From Halorubrum sp. Atlit-26R (lineage in GTDB: Archaea > Halobacteriota > Halobacteria > Halobacteriales > Haloferacaceae): a stretch of 64,000 nt of DNA. Where the stretch lies: the NCBI RefSeq assembly GCF_003666015.1, contig NZ_QPLT01000006.1, forward strand, positions 124,001-188,000, read 5' to 3'. The translations under genes were made by a program, and so were the position numbers. Positions 1 through 10,644 of the stretch are shown piece after piece; within the stretch, counting starts at the first letter, position 1; every line of letters begins with the position of its first letter. The notes below the pieces were generated by a model. The model made no database searches, was not told the DNA's origin, and saw only the letters and a program-made list of their open reading frames with translations.

Positions 1-2
1 TC

Positions 3-548
3 GACAACCCGGACCGTCCCCCGGAGTCGACCTGCGAGTCGTTCGGCGACGACTCCGTGTTCGCCGAGGAGTGCGACGAGCCGGAGCGGATCGAGGTCGA
101 CGCGGGGGAGGAACTACGCGACGCCGCGACCGGCTACCTCCACTACGGGCTGCTCGGGGTGCCGCTCTGGTGGACGCTGTTCGCGGTCGCGCTCCACGTC
201 GGGGCCCGGGTCGCCGGCGGCTCCGGGTCGATCGGCGACTCCTTCGTGATCGCGGGCTGGGCGATCGGCGTCGAGCTGCTCCGGCTCGCCGCCGGGCTCG
301 CCGGGATCTGGTACGCGCTCTCGAACGCGACGATATCGGGGGCAACGGGCGAGGCGGTGGCGGGCGACGTCGTCGGCGCGATCACGGGCGCGACCGGGCC
401 GCTGCTCGCCGCGTCCGCGGTCGGCATCGCGGTCCAATGGGTCGTGGTCGTCGGCGGGTTAGAGGCCGAACACGACCTCGACCGCGGGGCCGCGGCGGGC
501 GTGGCGACGGTCTTCGCCGCCGTCGCGCTGCTGCTCGCGGCGGTCTGA
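3..548 (+). CDS. Integral membrane protein, 5' end outside window (possibly Yip1-like)
   Basis: The reading frame is open from base 3, so the gene begins upstream of the window; a GTG at 57 is only an internal codon. The visible N-terminal part is polar, with two cysteines around residues 11 and 24. It is followed by four likely membrane segments: the WWTLFAVALHVGA region, the FVIAGWAIGVELLRLAAG region, the AASAVGIAVQWVVVV region and a C-terminal Ala/Val-rich helix. The pattern resembles haloarchaeal Yip1-type membrane proteins, but I see no diagnostic motif, so this is a weak guess. It ends 80 bp before dcd and shows no sign of being co-transcribed with it, because dcd has its own TATA-like TTTTTAA. 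Confidence 0.7.
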   Translation, partial: DNPDRPPESTCESFGDDSVFAEECDEPERIEVDAGEELRDAATGYLHYGLLGVPLWWTLFAVALHVGARVAGGSGSIGDSFVIAGWAIGVELLRLAAGLAGIWYALSNATISGATGEAVAGDVVGAITGATGPLLAASAVGIAVQWVVVVGGLEAEHDLDRGAAAGVATVFAAVALLLAAV

Positions 549-628
549 AGCGCCCCGGAACGTCCCGCCGCGCTCGCCGCGGCCGCGGATTCGGGAGTTT
601 TTAAGCCGCCGGCGCTCCCCCTCTCGGT

Positions 629-1252
629 ATGATCCTGTCCGACGCCGACATCCTCGACCGGCTCGCCGAGGGCGACCTCGCGATCGAGCCGCTCGACGAC
701 GTCGACCAGCAGGTCCAGCCCGCGAGCGTGGACCTGCGGCTCGGCGAGCGATTCCTGGAGTTCCAGCGCACCAACATCCCCTGTATCCACCCGACCGACG
801 CGGGCGAGGTGAGCGAGTACGTGACGGAGACGACCGTCGCCGAGGGCGACGAGTTCATTCTCCACCCCGGCGACTTCGTCCTCGGGACGACGGCCGAGCG
901 CGTCGCGATCCCGGACGACCTCGTCGCCCACGTCGAGGGGCGCTCCTCGCTCGGCCGGCTGGCGATCGTCGTCCACGCGACCGCCGGCCTGTGTGACCCC
1001 GGCTACGAGGGACAGATCACGCTCGAACTGTCGAACCTCGGGACCGCGCCCGTGGCGCTCTCGCCGGGGATGCGCGTCTCACAGCTCACCTTCACGGAGC
1101 TGAAACGGCCCGCCGAGCGCCCGTATGGGGCCGAGCGCGGCTCGAAGTACCAGGGGCAGGACGGGCCGCAGGCGTCGCGGATCGGCGACGACCCCGAGTT
1201 CGCGGGGGCAGACGGCGACGAGTCGGCGCCGTCGGGCGGTGATCGCGAATGA
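629..1252 (+). CDS. dcd: dCTP deaminase
   Basis: Deaminates dCTP to dUTP, feeding dTMP synthesis in the cytoplasm. The 207-residue protein fits the trimeric Dcd/dUTPase fold. The phosphate-binding motif [11 protein letters not shown] is near residue 95, followed by [19 protein letters not shown], which holds the conserved glutamate (TLEL) used in catalysis. The last 25 residues are acidic and poorly conserved. Whether it also hydrolyses dUTP, as some archaeal Dcd-Dut proteins do, cannot be read from the sequence. The start lies about 27 nt after a TTTTTAAG box, fitting a leaderless transcript. The stop overlaps the next start (ATGA), implying translational coupling with thiR. Confidence 0.95.
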   Translation: MILSDADILDRLAEGDLAIEPLDDVDQQVQPASVDLRLGERFLEFQRTNIPCIHPTDAGEVSEYVTETTVAEGDEFILHPGDFVLGTTAERVAIPDDLVAHVEGRSSLGRLAIVVHATAGLCDPGYEGQITLELSNLGTAPVALSPGMRVSQLTFTELKRPAERPYGAERGSKYQGQDGPQASRIGDDPEFAGADGDESAPSGGDRE

Positions 1253-2157
1253 GGTTCATCGAGGAGGTCGTCGTCGACGAGTTCCTCCCGACGGTCCGCT
1301 CGATGCTCGCGGAGGACCTCCGCGACCGCGGGTTCACCCAGTCGGAGGTCGCCGACGCGCTCGGCATCTCGCAGTCGGCGGTCTCGAAGTACGCCGCCGG
1401 CGACGTGGCGAGACACGACCGGGTCGTCGCGGACGAGCGCGTGCGCGACATCGTCGAGCGCGTGGGCGAGGGGCTGGCGAGCGGCGACCTCACGCCCGTG
1501 GCCGCGCTCGTCGAGATCGAGGTGCTGATCCGGCAGTTGGAGGAGGGGGACCTCCTCGCGGACCTCCACGAGGCGGCGATGCCCGCGCTCGCCGACGCCG
1601 ACGTGGAGTTCTCGGTCCACGACCCGGACAGCGGCCTCCGCGAGCGCGAGCGCGTCCTCACCTCGGTCCGGCGCGGCCTTCGGACCCTGACGAACGCCTC
1701 CGGCTTCGCCGGGCTCATCCCGAACGTCGGCGCGAACGTCGCCGAGTGTCTCGCCGACGCCGCGACGGTCGACGACGTCGCCGCCGTCCCCGGCCGGCTC
1801 GTCGACGTGAAGGGCCGGGCGATGGTGCCCGGCGAGCCGGAGTTCGGCGTGAGCGAGCACGTCGCGACGGTGCTGCTCGCGGCGCGCGAGGCGGGCGCCG
1901 ACGTCCGGGGCGCCGTGAACCTCCGGTACGACTCGGCGACCGTCGAGGCGCTCGCCGCCGACCGCCCGACCGTCGAGTTCGACGCGGAGCGACCGACGCG
2001 CGAGGCGGTCGCGGACGCGGTCGCGGCCGCCGGCCTCCCGGCGGACGGCGAAACGCTCGTCCTGTACCAGACCGGCGCGGTCGGCATCGAGCCGATCGTG
2101 TACGTGCTCGCGCCGACGGCGTCCGAGGCGGCCGCGATCGTCCGCGGGATCCTGTAG
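1249..2157 (+). CDS. thiR: HTH-ThiN fusion regulator of thiamine metabolism
   Basis: An N-terminal helix-turn-helix ([20 protein letters not shown], about residues 27-46) is joined to a C-terminal ThiN domain (about 130-300). Established knowledge: ThiN domains fused to HTH are thiamine-phosphate-sensing repressors (ThiR) in archaea, whereas single-domain or ThiD-fused ThiN are thiamine-phosphate synthases. The HTH and the absence of ThiD place this protein in the regulator group. It overlaps dcd by 4 nt, so the two are co-expressed; no thiamine gene is adjacent. Residual synthase activity cannot be excluded without aligning the catalytic helix. Confidence 0.85.
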   Translation: MRFIEEVVVDEFLPTVRSMLAEDLRDRGFTQSEVADALGISQSAVSKYAAGDVARHDRVVADERVRDIVERVGEGLASGDLTPVAALVEIEVLIRQLEEGDLLADLHEAAMPALADADVEFSVHDPDSGLRERERVLTSVRRGLRTLTNASGFAGLIPNVGANVAECLADAATVDDVAAVPGRLVDVKGRAMVPGEPEFGVSEHVATVLLAAREAGADVRGAVNLRYDSATVEALAADRPTVEFDAERPTREAVADAVAAAGLPADGETLVLYQTGAVGIEPIVYVLAPTASEAAAIVRGIL

Positions 2158-2236
2158 GCGGGGCGCAGCGGGACGAAGCGGTCCGCCCGCCCGGACCGTG
2201 GTTGGTATTCATTAGCGTACGCCACGACGATCGCGT

Positions 2237-2689
2237 ATGGAGAGCACGGACGCGGTTCGGATGGCGGACGACGAGCGCGACGAGTTCCTCGGGCGGTCGG
2301 GAACGGGGGTCCTCTCCCTGTCGACGGACGGGGACGATCCACCTCACTCGGTCCCGGTGTCGTACGGGTACGACCCGGTCGAGGAGGTGTTTTACTTCCG
2401 CCTCGCCGTCGGGAAAGAGAGCGGAAAGGCGAACCCTACCGACCGCGGCGTCACGTTCGTCACCTACGGGGAAGCGGACGGACGGTGGAAGAGCGTGGTG
2501 GCGAGCGGTCGGTTGGTGTCGACCACCGACGACGCGGACTCGACGGAGTCGCTCGCCGGCCTCGAACGCACGGAGCGGATTCCGATAGTCGACGTCTTCG
2601 GCGAGCCGACGAGCGAGGTGACGTTCGAGTTCTACCGGCTCGATCCGGACCGACTCACCGGCCGCGCCGAGCGGGCGATGGAGCCCTGA
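2237..2689 (+). CDS. Pyridoxamine 5'-phosphate oxidase-family FMN-binding protein
   Basis: A 150-residue split-barrel protein of the PPOX type common in haloarchaea. The N-terminal half has the expected pattern of a short helix, then GTGVLSLSTDGDDPPHSVPV, where the substrate- and flavin-contacting strand begins, and VFYFRLAVGKESGKA, where the Lys/Ser residues would contact FMN phosphate. The family contains flavin-dependent oxidases and stress proteins; no substrate can be assigned. The gene is monocistronic, preceded by a weak TATA-like ATTCATTAGC about 27 nt before the ATG. Confidence 0.75.
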   Translation: MESTDAVRMADDERDEFLGRSGTGVLSLSTDGDDPPHSVPVSYGYDPVEEVFYFRLAVGKESGKANPTDRGVTFVTYGEADGRWKSVVASGRLVSTTDDADSTESLAGLERTERIPIVDVFGEPTSEVTFEFYRLDPDRLTGRAERAMEP

Positions 2690-3007
2690 GGCCTCGGCCG
2701 AGACCGCCGTCAGCCCGGCTCGGGGCGACGCTTTTTAGACGGGACCGTCCGAAGCGTGAAGCGTGACACGGCGTCGACGGTCCGAGATGCGGATGCGCTC
2801 CTTTTAGCGACGGGTGGACCCGTCGCGTCGGCGCCGGCCGGTAACGCGGCCGGCGCCGACGCGGCGGCGAATCCCGTCGCCTTCCCGCAGCGCCCGGACC
2901 GTCGACATCGCGGACCGCGCAAACCCCCTCGCGACCTGCGCGATCTTCGTCGGCCCCGAACCAGCGGGCTTTAGACCCGATCGACCGACACACGATACAC
3001 ACACCAC
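2690..3007. other. Intergenic region with strong hairpins before metG
   Basis: No convincing gene. It contains a perfect 9-bp inverted repeat (2807-2815 with 2818-2826) running straight into a perfect 16-bp inverted repeat (2824-2839 with 2848-2863, 8-nt loop GGTAACGC). An 8-bp pair lies upstream at 2742-2749 and 2776-2783. Three TATA-like strings (CTTTTTAGA near 2731, CCTTTTAGC near 2800, GGCTTTAGA near 2969) occur; the last probably serves metG. Short open frames here have no codon bias or motif and were not called. Confidence 0.6.
2807..2863. repeat. Adjacent perfect inverted repeats (9 bp and 16 bp)
   Basis: GCGACGGGT/ACCCGTCGC with a 2-nt loop overlaps by three bases the arm of a larger hairpin whose two 16-base arms (2824-2839 and 2848-2863) are perfectly complementary. 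The two cannot both be fully formed at once, so they are potentially alternative structures. They lie about 145 nt before metG and could be an RNA gene, a terminator of the upstream unit or a processing site; there is no T-run. Confidence 0.6.
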
Positions 3008-5173
3008 ATGAGCCACGACGACTTCCCCACCGACCGCCCGGCGGTGGTGACCTGTGGACTGCCGTACGCCAACGGCGACCTCCACATCGGTCACCTCCGC
3101 ACCTACGTCGGCGGCGACGTGTACAGCCGCGCGCTCGAACGACTCGGCCAACGGACCGCGTTCGTCTCCGGCTCCGACATGCACGGGACGCCCGTCGCGG
3201 TCAACGCCGAGCAGGCGGGCGTCTCCCCGGAGGAGTTCGCGCTCGACTGGCACGAGCAGTACGCCGAGACGTTCCCCGAGTTCAACGTCGACTTCGACAA
3301 CTACGGTCACACTCACGACGAGACGAACACCGAGATCACCCAGCAGCTCGTCCGCGACCTCGACGAGGGGGGCCACCTCTACGAGAAGGAGATCATGGTC
3401 GCGTACGACCCCGTCGACGACCAGTTCCTCCCGGACCGCTACGTCGAGGGGACCTGTCCGTACTGCGGCGCGCACGCCCGCGGCGACGAGTGCGACGAGG
3501 GGTGCCAGCGCCACCTCGAACCCGGCGAGGTCGAGGACCCCGAGTCGACGATCACCGGCAACCCCGCGGAGTACCGCGAGCGCACCCACAAGTTCTTCGC
3601 GGTCTCCGAGTTCGCCGACTACCTCTCCGGCTTCCTCGACCGCCTCGAAGGCACCTCGAACGCCCGGAACCAGCCCCGCGAGTGGATCGAGCAGGGGCTT
3701 CAGGACTGGTGTATCACCCGCGACATGGACTGGGGGATCGACTACCCGGGCGGCGAGGCGACGGAGTCGCCTCGGGAAGGCGGCGAAGCCGCCGACTCCC
3801 AGGACCTCGTCTTATACGTCTGGGTCGACGCCCCGATCGAGTACATCTCCTCGACGAAGCAGTTCTCCGAGCGCGTCGGCGCCGACGCGTTCGACTGGGA
3901 GGCCGCCTGGAAGGAGGGCGTCAGCGACGAGCATCCGGAGGGCGGCGAGATCGTCCACGTGATCGGCCGCGACATCATCCAGCACCACACGATCTTCTGG
4001 CCCGCGATGCTTGAGGCGACCGACCACGCGGAGCCGCGCGCGGTGATGGCGAGCGGCTTCGTCACGCTCGACGGCAAGGGCTTTTCGACCAGCCGCGACC
4101 GCGCGGTGTGGGCGGACGAGTACCTCGACGAGGGGTTCCACCCCGACCCGCTGCGCTACTACCTCGCGACCAACGGCGGGTTCCAGCAGGACGTCGACTT
4201 CTCGTGGGAGAAGTTCGCCGAGCGCGTCAACACGGAGCTCGTGGGCACCGTCGGCAACTTCCTCTACCGCTCCCTCCTCTTCGCCCACCGCAACTACGAG
4301 GACGGCCCCGACGCCGACGCCCCGAGCGACGAGGTGGCGGCGCGGATCGACGAGGCCGTCGAGGAGTTCGCGGCCGCGGTCAACGACTACTCCGTCCGCG
4401 CGCTCGGCGACGCCGTCACCGACCTCGCGCGCTACGGCAACGAGTACATCCAGCGCAACGAGCCGTGGAAGCTCGTCGACGAGGAGCCCGAGGAGGCGGA
4501 ACGGGTCATCTACGACTGCGTCGCGCTCGCGAAGGCGATCGCCGTCCTCTTCGAGCCGCTGGCACCCGAGAAGAGCGAGCGGCTCTGGGCCCAGCTCGGC
4601 GAGCCCGGCTCCGTCCACGAGGCGACCGTCGAGGCCGCCCGCGAGGGACCCGCCGGCGACCTGAGCGAGCCGACCGAGCTGTTCGAGCAGATCGAAGACG
4701 AGCGCGTCGAGGACTTGAACGAGAAGCTCGAAGCGCGCGTCGCCGCGTCGGAGAGCGACGACGGCGACGAGACCGACGACGACAAGAGCGACGACGAAAC
4801 CGACACCGACGACACCGACGACACCGACATGACCGACATCGAACCCCTCAGCGACGACCGCATCGGCTTCGAACAGTTCCAAGAGATGGACATCCGCGTC
4901 GGGCGGATCGAGGCGGCGGAGGGGATCGAGGGCGCCGACGACCTCGTGGAGCTCACCGTCGACCTCGGCGCGGAGACCCGGACGATCGTCGCGGGCCTCA
5001 AGCAGCTCCACGACGTCGACGAACTCTCCGACACGAAGGTGATCGTGCTCGCGAACATGGAGAAGGCGGAGCTGTTCGGCGTCGAGTCGAACGGAATGGT
5101 GCTGGCGGCCGGCGAGGAGGCCGACCTCCTCACCACCTACGAGGACGCCGCGCCCGGCACGAAGGTGAAGTGA
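3008..5173 (+). CDS. metG: Methionine--tRNA ligase with C-terminal tRNA-binding domain
   Basis: Class I aminoacyl-tRNA synthetase charging tRNA-Met. The HIGH box is DLHIGHLRT near residue 24. The zinc insertion CPYCGAHARGDECDEGC is at about 149-165. The KMSKS equivalent is GKGFSTSRD near 356, the archaeal KFSTS-type variant. An acidic Asp/Thr linker (about 585-610) connects to an EMAP/Trbp111-like domain starting around FEQFQEMDIRVGRIEA. A short insertion rich in Glu/Ser around residue 255 (GGEATESPREGGEAADS) is unusual but in frame. The ATG is immediately preceded by an ACACAC stretch and lies about 35 nt after a GGCTTTAGA promoter-like box. Confidence 0.97.
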   Translation: MSHDDFPTDRPAVVTCGLPYANGDLHIGHLRTYVGGDVYSRALERLGQRTAFVSGSDMHGTPVAVNAEQAGVSPEEFALDWHEQYAETFPEFNVDFDNYGHTHDETNTEITQQLVRDLDEGGHLYEKEIMVAYDPVDDQFLPDRYVEGTCPYCGAHARGDECDEGCQRHLEPGEVEDPESTITGNPAEYRERTHKFFAVSEFADYLSGFLDRLEGTSNARNQPREWIEQGLQDWCITRDMDWGIDYPGGEATESPREGGEAADSQDLVLYVWVDAPIEYISSTKQFSERVGADAFDWEAAWKEGVSDEHPEGGEIVHVIGRDIIQHHTIFWPAMLEATDHAEPRAVMASGFVTLDGKGFSTSRDRAVWADEYLDEGFHPDPLRYYLATNGGFQQDVDFSWEKFAERVNTELVGTVGNFLYRSLLFAHRNYEDGPDADAPSDEVAARIDEAVEEFAAAVNDYSVRALGDAVTDLARYGNEYIQRNEPWKLVDEEPEEAERVIYDCVALAKAIAVLFEPLAPEKSERLWAQLGEPGSVHEATVEAAREGPAGDLSEPTELFEQIEDERVEDLNEKLEARVAASESDDGDETDDDKSDDETDTDDTDDTDMTDIEPLSDDRIGFEQFQEMDIRVGRIEAAEGIEGADDLVELTVDLGAETRTIVAGLKQLHDVDELSDTKVIVLANMEKAELFGVESNGMVLAAGEEADLLTTYEDAAPGTKVK

Positions 5174-5241
5174 GGCCGCGGCGCCACCCTCACGCCGACG
5201 GTTCTCGAAGTTTTATCTGACTGACGTGCGACGATCCGGGT

Positions 5242-5448
5242 ATGGCCCTCCTCCGTCGGTTCGAGGCCCTCTCGTTTCAGGCACAGCTGATCGCCGTCGC
5301 GGTCGTCTGCGACCCGATCGGGTTCGCCGCCGGCTACCTCCTCGCGCCCGAGTTCGGCGTCGAGCCGATCCTCGGCGGCGTCTACGGGCTCGTGGCCGCG
5401 AGCGTCCCGATGTCGCTGCTCGTGCTCCGCGAGTCGATGACGGGGTAG
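5242..5448 (+). CDS. Small two-helix membrane protein
   Basis: A 68-residue hypothetical protein with two predicted membrane helices (about 13-33 and 42-62) joined by the short loop APEFGVEP. A TTTTATCTG promoter-like box lies about 30 nt upstream, so a leaderless transcript starting at the ATG is likely. Codon usage matches the neighbours. No function can be inferred; it is conserved-looking only in composition. Confidence 0.6.
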   Translation: MALLRRFEALSFQAQLIAVAVVCDPIGFAAGYLLAPEFGVEPILGGVYGLVAASVPMSLLVLRESMTG

Positions 5449-5489
5449 GCCGGCGCACGGTCCGACTGCCGCGCGGTCCGGCGCTCTCC

Positions 5490-5924
5490 TCAGGCGTCCA
5501 AGACTTCGATCAGGTTCCCCTCCGGGTCGCGTACGAACAGCACCGTCGTCCCGATCTCGGTCGTTCGCGGCGGGCTCAGCGTCTCCACGTCGTCCGCGAG
5601 GTCGGCGTAGAACGCCTCCACGTCGTCGACCGTGAGCCCGAGGTGGGTCGCGCCGGGGCGGTTCAGGTCGGGGTCGTCGGTCGCGGAGTCGTCGTCCGAC
5701 TCGACCGCCGCGTCGTACGCGACGAGTTCGACGACCGCGCCGTCGGCGTCGAGGTGTACGAACTCGGCGGACGCGCCCTCGACGGCGACCGCCTCGGCGA
5801 AGGCGTCGCCGCCGACGGCGAACTCGGCGACGACGTCGAGGTCGAACGTCGTTGTGTAAAACTCGACGGCTCGGTCGAGGTCGGTGACGGTGACCCCGAC
5901 GTGGTGCGCGGTTGGGTCGGACAC
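5490..5924 (-). CDS. VOC (glyoxalase/dioxygenase) superfamily protein
   Basis: A 144-residue protein with the two beta-alpha-beta-beta-beta modules of the vicinal-oxygen-chelate fold. The first module starts at HHVGVTVTDLDRAVEFYTTTF and ends at AVVELVAYD; the second starts at THLGLTVDDVEAFYADL and ends at VLFVRDPEGNLIEVLDA. Metal-ligand positions are visible: His near residue 8, Glu in the VELVAY strand, His in ATHLGL and Glu in LIEVLD. Members include glyoxalase I, dioxygenases and resistance proteins, so the substrate is unknown. Confidence 0.85.
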   Translation of the reverse strand: MSDPTAHHVGVTVTDLDRAVEFYTTTFDLDVVAEFAVGGDAFAEAVAVEGASAEFVHLDADGAVVELVAYDAAVESDDDSATDDPDLNRPGATHLGLTVDDVEAFYADLADDVETLSPPRTTEIGTTVLFVRDPEGNLIEVLDA

Positions 5925-5963
5925 GGGCGGTCGGACGGTCGCCGCCCGGGAAACCGTGTCGGG

Positions 5964-6089
5964 TCAGAGCCCGAACAGGCGGGCGGCGAGCCCGGCGAGC
6001 ACGACGAACGCGCCGAGGATGAACGTGCCGGGGATCGGGAGGAGGAACAGGGCGACACCGATCAGGACGACGATCGTCGACGTTCTCAT
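5964..6089 (-). CDS. Very small membrane protein (41 aa)
   Basis: A compact frame of 41 codons, starting at 6089 and reading MRTSTIVVLIGVALFLLPIP and onward. It is almost entirely hydrophobic, with a PIPGTF turn between two short helices and an ARLFGL end. Longer in-frame starts upstream would add low-quality sequence without hydrophobic character, so the short start is preferred. Small haloarchaeal membrane proteins of this pattern are frequent. It lies just downstream of the VOC gene in divergent arrangement with arfC. Confidence 0.6.
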   Translation of the reverse strand: MRTSTIVVLIGVALFLLPIPGTFILGAFVVLAGLAARLFGL

Positions 6090-6207
6090 GACGCGCCAGC
6101 TTCGGTCCCGCGTCGGATACGCTTTGGGTCGCGGCGAACTCCACGGCCGACGGTCGCGCGACCTCGCCGACCGAAACGACCATTCCGCGTCCGGACGACC
6201 CTCGCGT

Positions 6208-6885
6208 ATGCACGTGGTCGTCAACGCGGCCCAGAGCGTCGACGGGAAGCTCGCCACCCGCCGCCGGGAACAGCTCCGGATCTCCGGGCCGGAGGACTTC
6301 GACCGGGTCGATCGCGTCCGAGCGGCCGCGGACGCGGTGCTGGTCGGGGTCGGAACCGTCATCGCGGACGACCCGCACCTCACGCTCGACGAGGAGGACC
6401 GCCGCGTCGAGCGCCTGCGGAACGGGCGGCCGGGCGACCCCGCCCGCGTCGTCGTCGACTCCACCGGCCGGACGCCGACCGACGCCCGGATCCTCGACGA
6501 CGTCGCGACGACGTACCTGCTCGTCTCGGCCGCGACCGACCGGGACCGACGGGAGGCGCTCGCCGACGCCGGCGCGGAGGTGATCGTGGCCGGCGAGGAG
6601 CGCGTCGACGTCGCCGAGGGGCTCGATCGGCTCGCCGACCGGGGCGTCGACCGCCTGATGATCGAGGGGGGCGGCGAGGTGATCTTCTCCTGCTTCGAGG
6701 CGGGCGTCGTCGACGAACTCCACGTCTACGTCGGCTCGCTCGTGATCGGCGGCCGCGACGCGCCCACGCTGGCGGACGGCGCCGGCTTCACGGAAGGATT
6801 CCCCGACCTGACGCTCACGGGGACGGAGCGGCTCGACGACGGCGTCGTCCTCTCGTACGAGGTCGGGGACAACGGCGGGGCCTGA
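6208..6885 (+). CDS. arfC: 2,5-diamino-6-ribosylamino-pyrimidinone 5'-phosphate reductase
   Basis: RibD-C-type reductase of archaeal riboflavin/F420 precursor synthesis, reducing the ribosyl side chain to ribityl with NAD(P)H. The 225-residue length fits the archaeal single-domain enzyme. Diagnostic segments are VNAAQSVDGKLATR at the N-terminus, AADAVLVGVGTVIADDPHLT around residue 40, RVVVDSTGRTP, and MIEGGGEVIFSCFEAGVVDEL near 150. The ATG at 6208 is chosen because the conserved MHVVVNAAQS begins there; upstream in-frame sequence is non-coding in character. Confidence 0.92.
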   Translation: MHVVVNAAQSVDGKLATRRREQLRISGPEDFDRVDRVRAAADAVLVGVGTVIADDPHLTLDEEDRRVERLRNGRPGDPARVVVDSTGRTPTDARILDDVATTYLLVSAATDRDRREALADAGAEVIVAGEERVDVAEGLDRLADRGVDRLMIEGGGEVIFSCFEAGVVDELHVYVGSLVIGGRDAPTLADGAGFTEGFPDLTLTGTERLDDGVVLSYEVGDNGGA

Positions 6886-6981
6886 TCGGCGGTCGTCGAT
6901 CCCCGTCCCCGTGTGAACAGTAACCACGGAAATCGTCGGGTACACGCGCCGTGGCACCGGTACGCACGAGAATCACCGAAG

Positions 6982-7133
6982 TATTTATGTATCGCCCGGG
7001 GGTAGTTGCGGGTACCAGAACGCCTCTGGCGCTGGTGGAATCGCACGCTGAAATGAACGGGAGTTCTTGCAGACGGCCCGACGCACCACAGCGAGCGTTC
7101 GCTATCGCCGGAGCGGTGATGGAGAGATAACAA
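6982..7133 (+). promoter_or_regulatory. TATA box, long 5' leader with hairpin and Shine-Dalgarno
   Basis: TATTTATGT at 6982-6990 is a good TATA box. Transcription about 25 nt later would begin close to 7010, leaving a leader of about 120 nt before the ATG at 7134. The leader opens with a hairpin at 7014-7036 (ACCAG, bulge, CGCC, loop TCT, GGCG, CTGGT). It ends with GGAGAG about 10 nt before the ATG, a classical ribosome binding site. Most other genes here appear leaderless, so this suggests translational control. Confidence 0.6.
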
Positions 7134-8057
7134 ATGGTAACGAAAGAAGAAGTCATCGAGCAGTACGACGTGGAACCGATGGACGAGGCGGACAACGTGG
7201 ACCTTTCTGAGGACGACCTGGAGAACGGCTCCAAGGGCCAGCTCATCAAACGCGCCGGCCAGCTGCGGGACCGACGCAACGAGCTGAACCAGATGGCGTC
7301 CGAGCGCGCCTCCGAGCGCGACGACCTCAACGCGAAGACGCGCGAGAAGGTCGACGAGGCCCAGGAACACCGCGAGAAGCGCGACGAGCTCAACGAGCAG
7401 GTCCAGGAGCACAAGGACAAGCGCAACGAGCTCAACGCCGAGGCCAACGAGCTGTTCGACGAGGTCGAGGAGCTCAAACAGGACATGGAGCTCGGCTCCG
7501 GGAAGTCCATCGAAGAGCTCGAAGAGGAGATCGAGGACCTCGAGTTCCGCCAGCAGACCGAAGTGCTCGACGCGGAGGACGAGCGCGAGCTGATCGAGAA
7601 GATCGACGACAAGCGCGAGAAGCTCGCCGAGAAGAAGGAGAAGGTCGACGACACGAGCGAGCTCGACGACCTCGTCGAGGAGGCCGAGGAGGTCCGCTCC
7701 GAGGCGTCCCAGCACCACCAGAAGGTGACGGAGCTCGCGGACAAGGCCCAGGAGCACCACAACCAGATGATCGAGGCCTACCGCGAGGCCGACGACATCC
7801 GCGACGAGGCCGACGAGATGCACGAGCTGTTCGTCGAGGCCCAGGAGGCGGCCGACCGCCACCACGAGGACTTCGTCCGCGTCCAGAAGCGCCTGCGCGA
7901 GCTCGACAAGAAGGAGGAGGAAGAGCGGCAGGACGAGCGCGCCGAGAAGCGCGAAGAGGAGAAGGAGGAGGCCGAGGAGATCTACCAGAAGTTCAAGGAG
8001 GGCGAGACGCTCGACACCGAGGACCTGATGAAGCTCCAGAAGACCGGCCTCCTGTAA
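7134..8057 (+). CDS. Conserved archaeal long coiled-coil protein
   Basis: 307 residues, nearly all charged coiled coil from about residue 30 to 285, rich in Glu, Lys, Arg and Asp with heptad-like patterns (RDRRNELNQMASERASERDD and similar). It lacks membrane segments or enzyme motifs. A more ordered C-terminus reads YQKFKEGETLDTEDLMKLQK. The family is a widespread archaeal coiled-coil protein (COG1340-like) sometimes mislabelled phosphoserine phosphatase; its role is unknown. It is highly expressed-looking in codon use and has an unusual long leader. T-rich sequence follows the stop. Confidence 0.85.
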   Translation: MVTKEEVIEQYDVEPMDEADNVDLSEDDLENGSKGQLIKRAGQLRDRRNELNQMASERASERDDLNAKTREKVDEAQEHREKRDELNEQVQEHKDKRNELNAEANELFDEVEELKQDMELGSGKSIEELEEEIEDLEFRQQTEVLDAEDERELIEKIDDKREKLAEKKEKVDDTSELDDLVEEAEEVRSEASQHHQKVTELADKAQEHHNQMIEAYREADDIRDEADEMHELFVEAQEAADRHHEDFVRVQKRLRELDKKEEEERQDERAEKREEEKEEAEEIYQKFKEGETLDTEDLMKLQKTGLL

Positions 8058-8076
8058 GCCGGCCGAGACGCGGTTC

Positions 8077-8100
8077 GACGCGGTTTTCTGCGGTTTTTCA
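8077..8100 (+). terminator. T-rich terminator after the coiled-coil gene
   Basis: Two T-runs (GGTTTTC and GGTTTTTC) follow the stop within 45 nt, the usual form of archaeal intrinsic termination, before the TATA box of sppA at about 8169. Confidence 0.5.
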
Positions 8101-8198
8101 CGGTCGACAGCGACGCGCTCGTCGAACGCGGCCGCCCGACCTCGGCGGCCGGCGCCGTCCACGGCAGCATATAAACGGGAGCGCCGCCAACCGTCGGT

Positions 8199-10424
<2,226 letters not shown>

Positions 10425-10644
10425 TACATCTGTAATTAGACGTGCCATCATTATGTATCTGGTGGAATATCGGGCGCGATATGGTCGGTGGTTCGTGTCA
10501 TCGACTGTCGGATTCATCCCCGCGCTAAAGCACGGGGCTTTCTCCTCACACTTCCGTAACGGGCGGGAGAGGGGCCGCGGGGGCCGAACCGCACGCGGCG
10601 GTCGACGGGGAGGATTTTTGTCCGGTCGCGGTGTGGGACGACAC

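Noticed and set aside
2756-3011. Small protein genes before metG
   Set aside because: Frames overlap perfect inverted repeats and lack start signals and codon bias.
3054-3962. Long overlapping frames inside metG and other genes
   Set aside because: High G+C DNA gives long antisense and alternate frames; Arg/Pro/Ser-rich translations with no motif.
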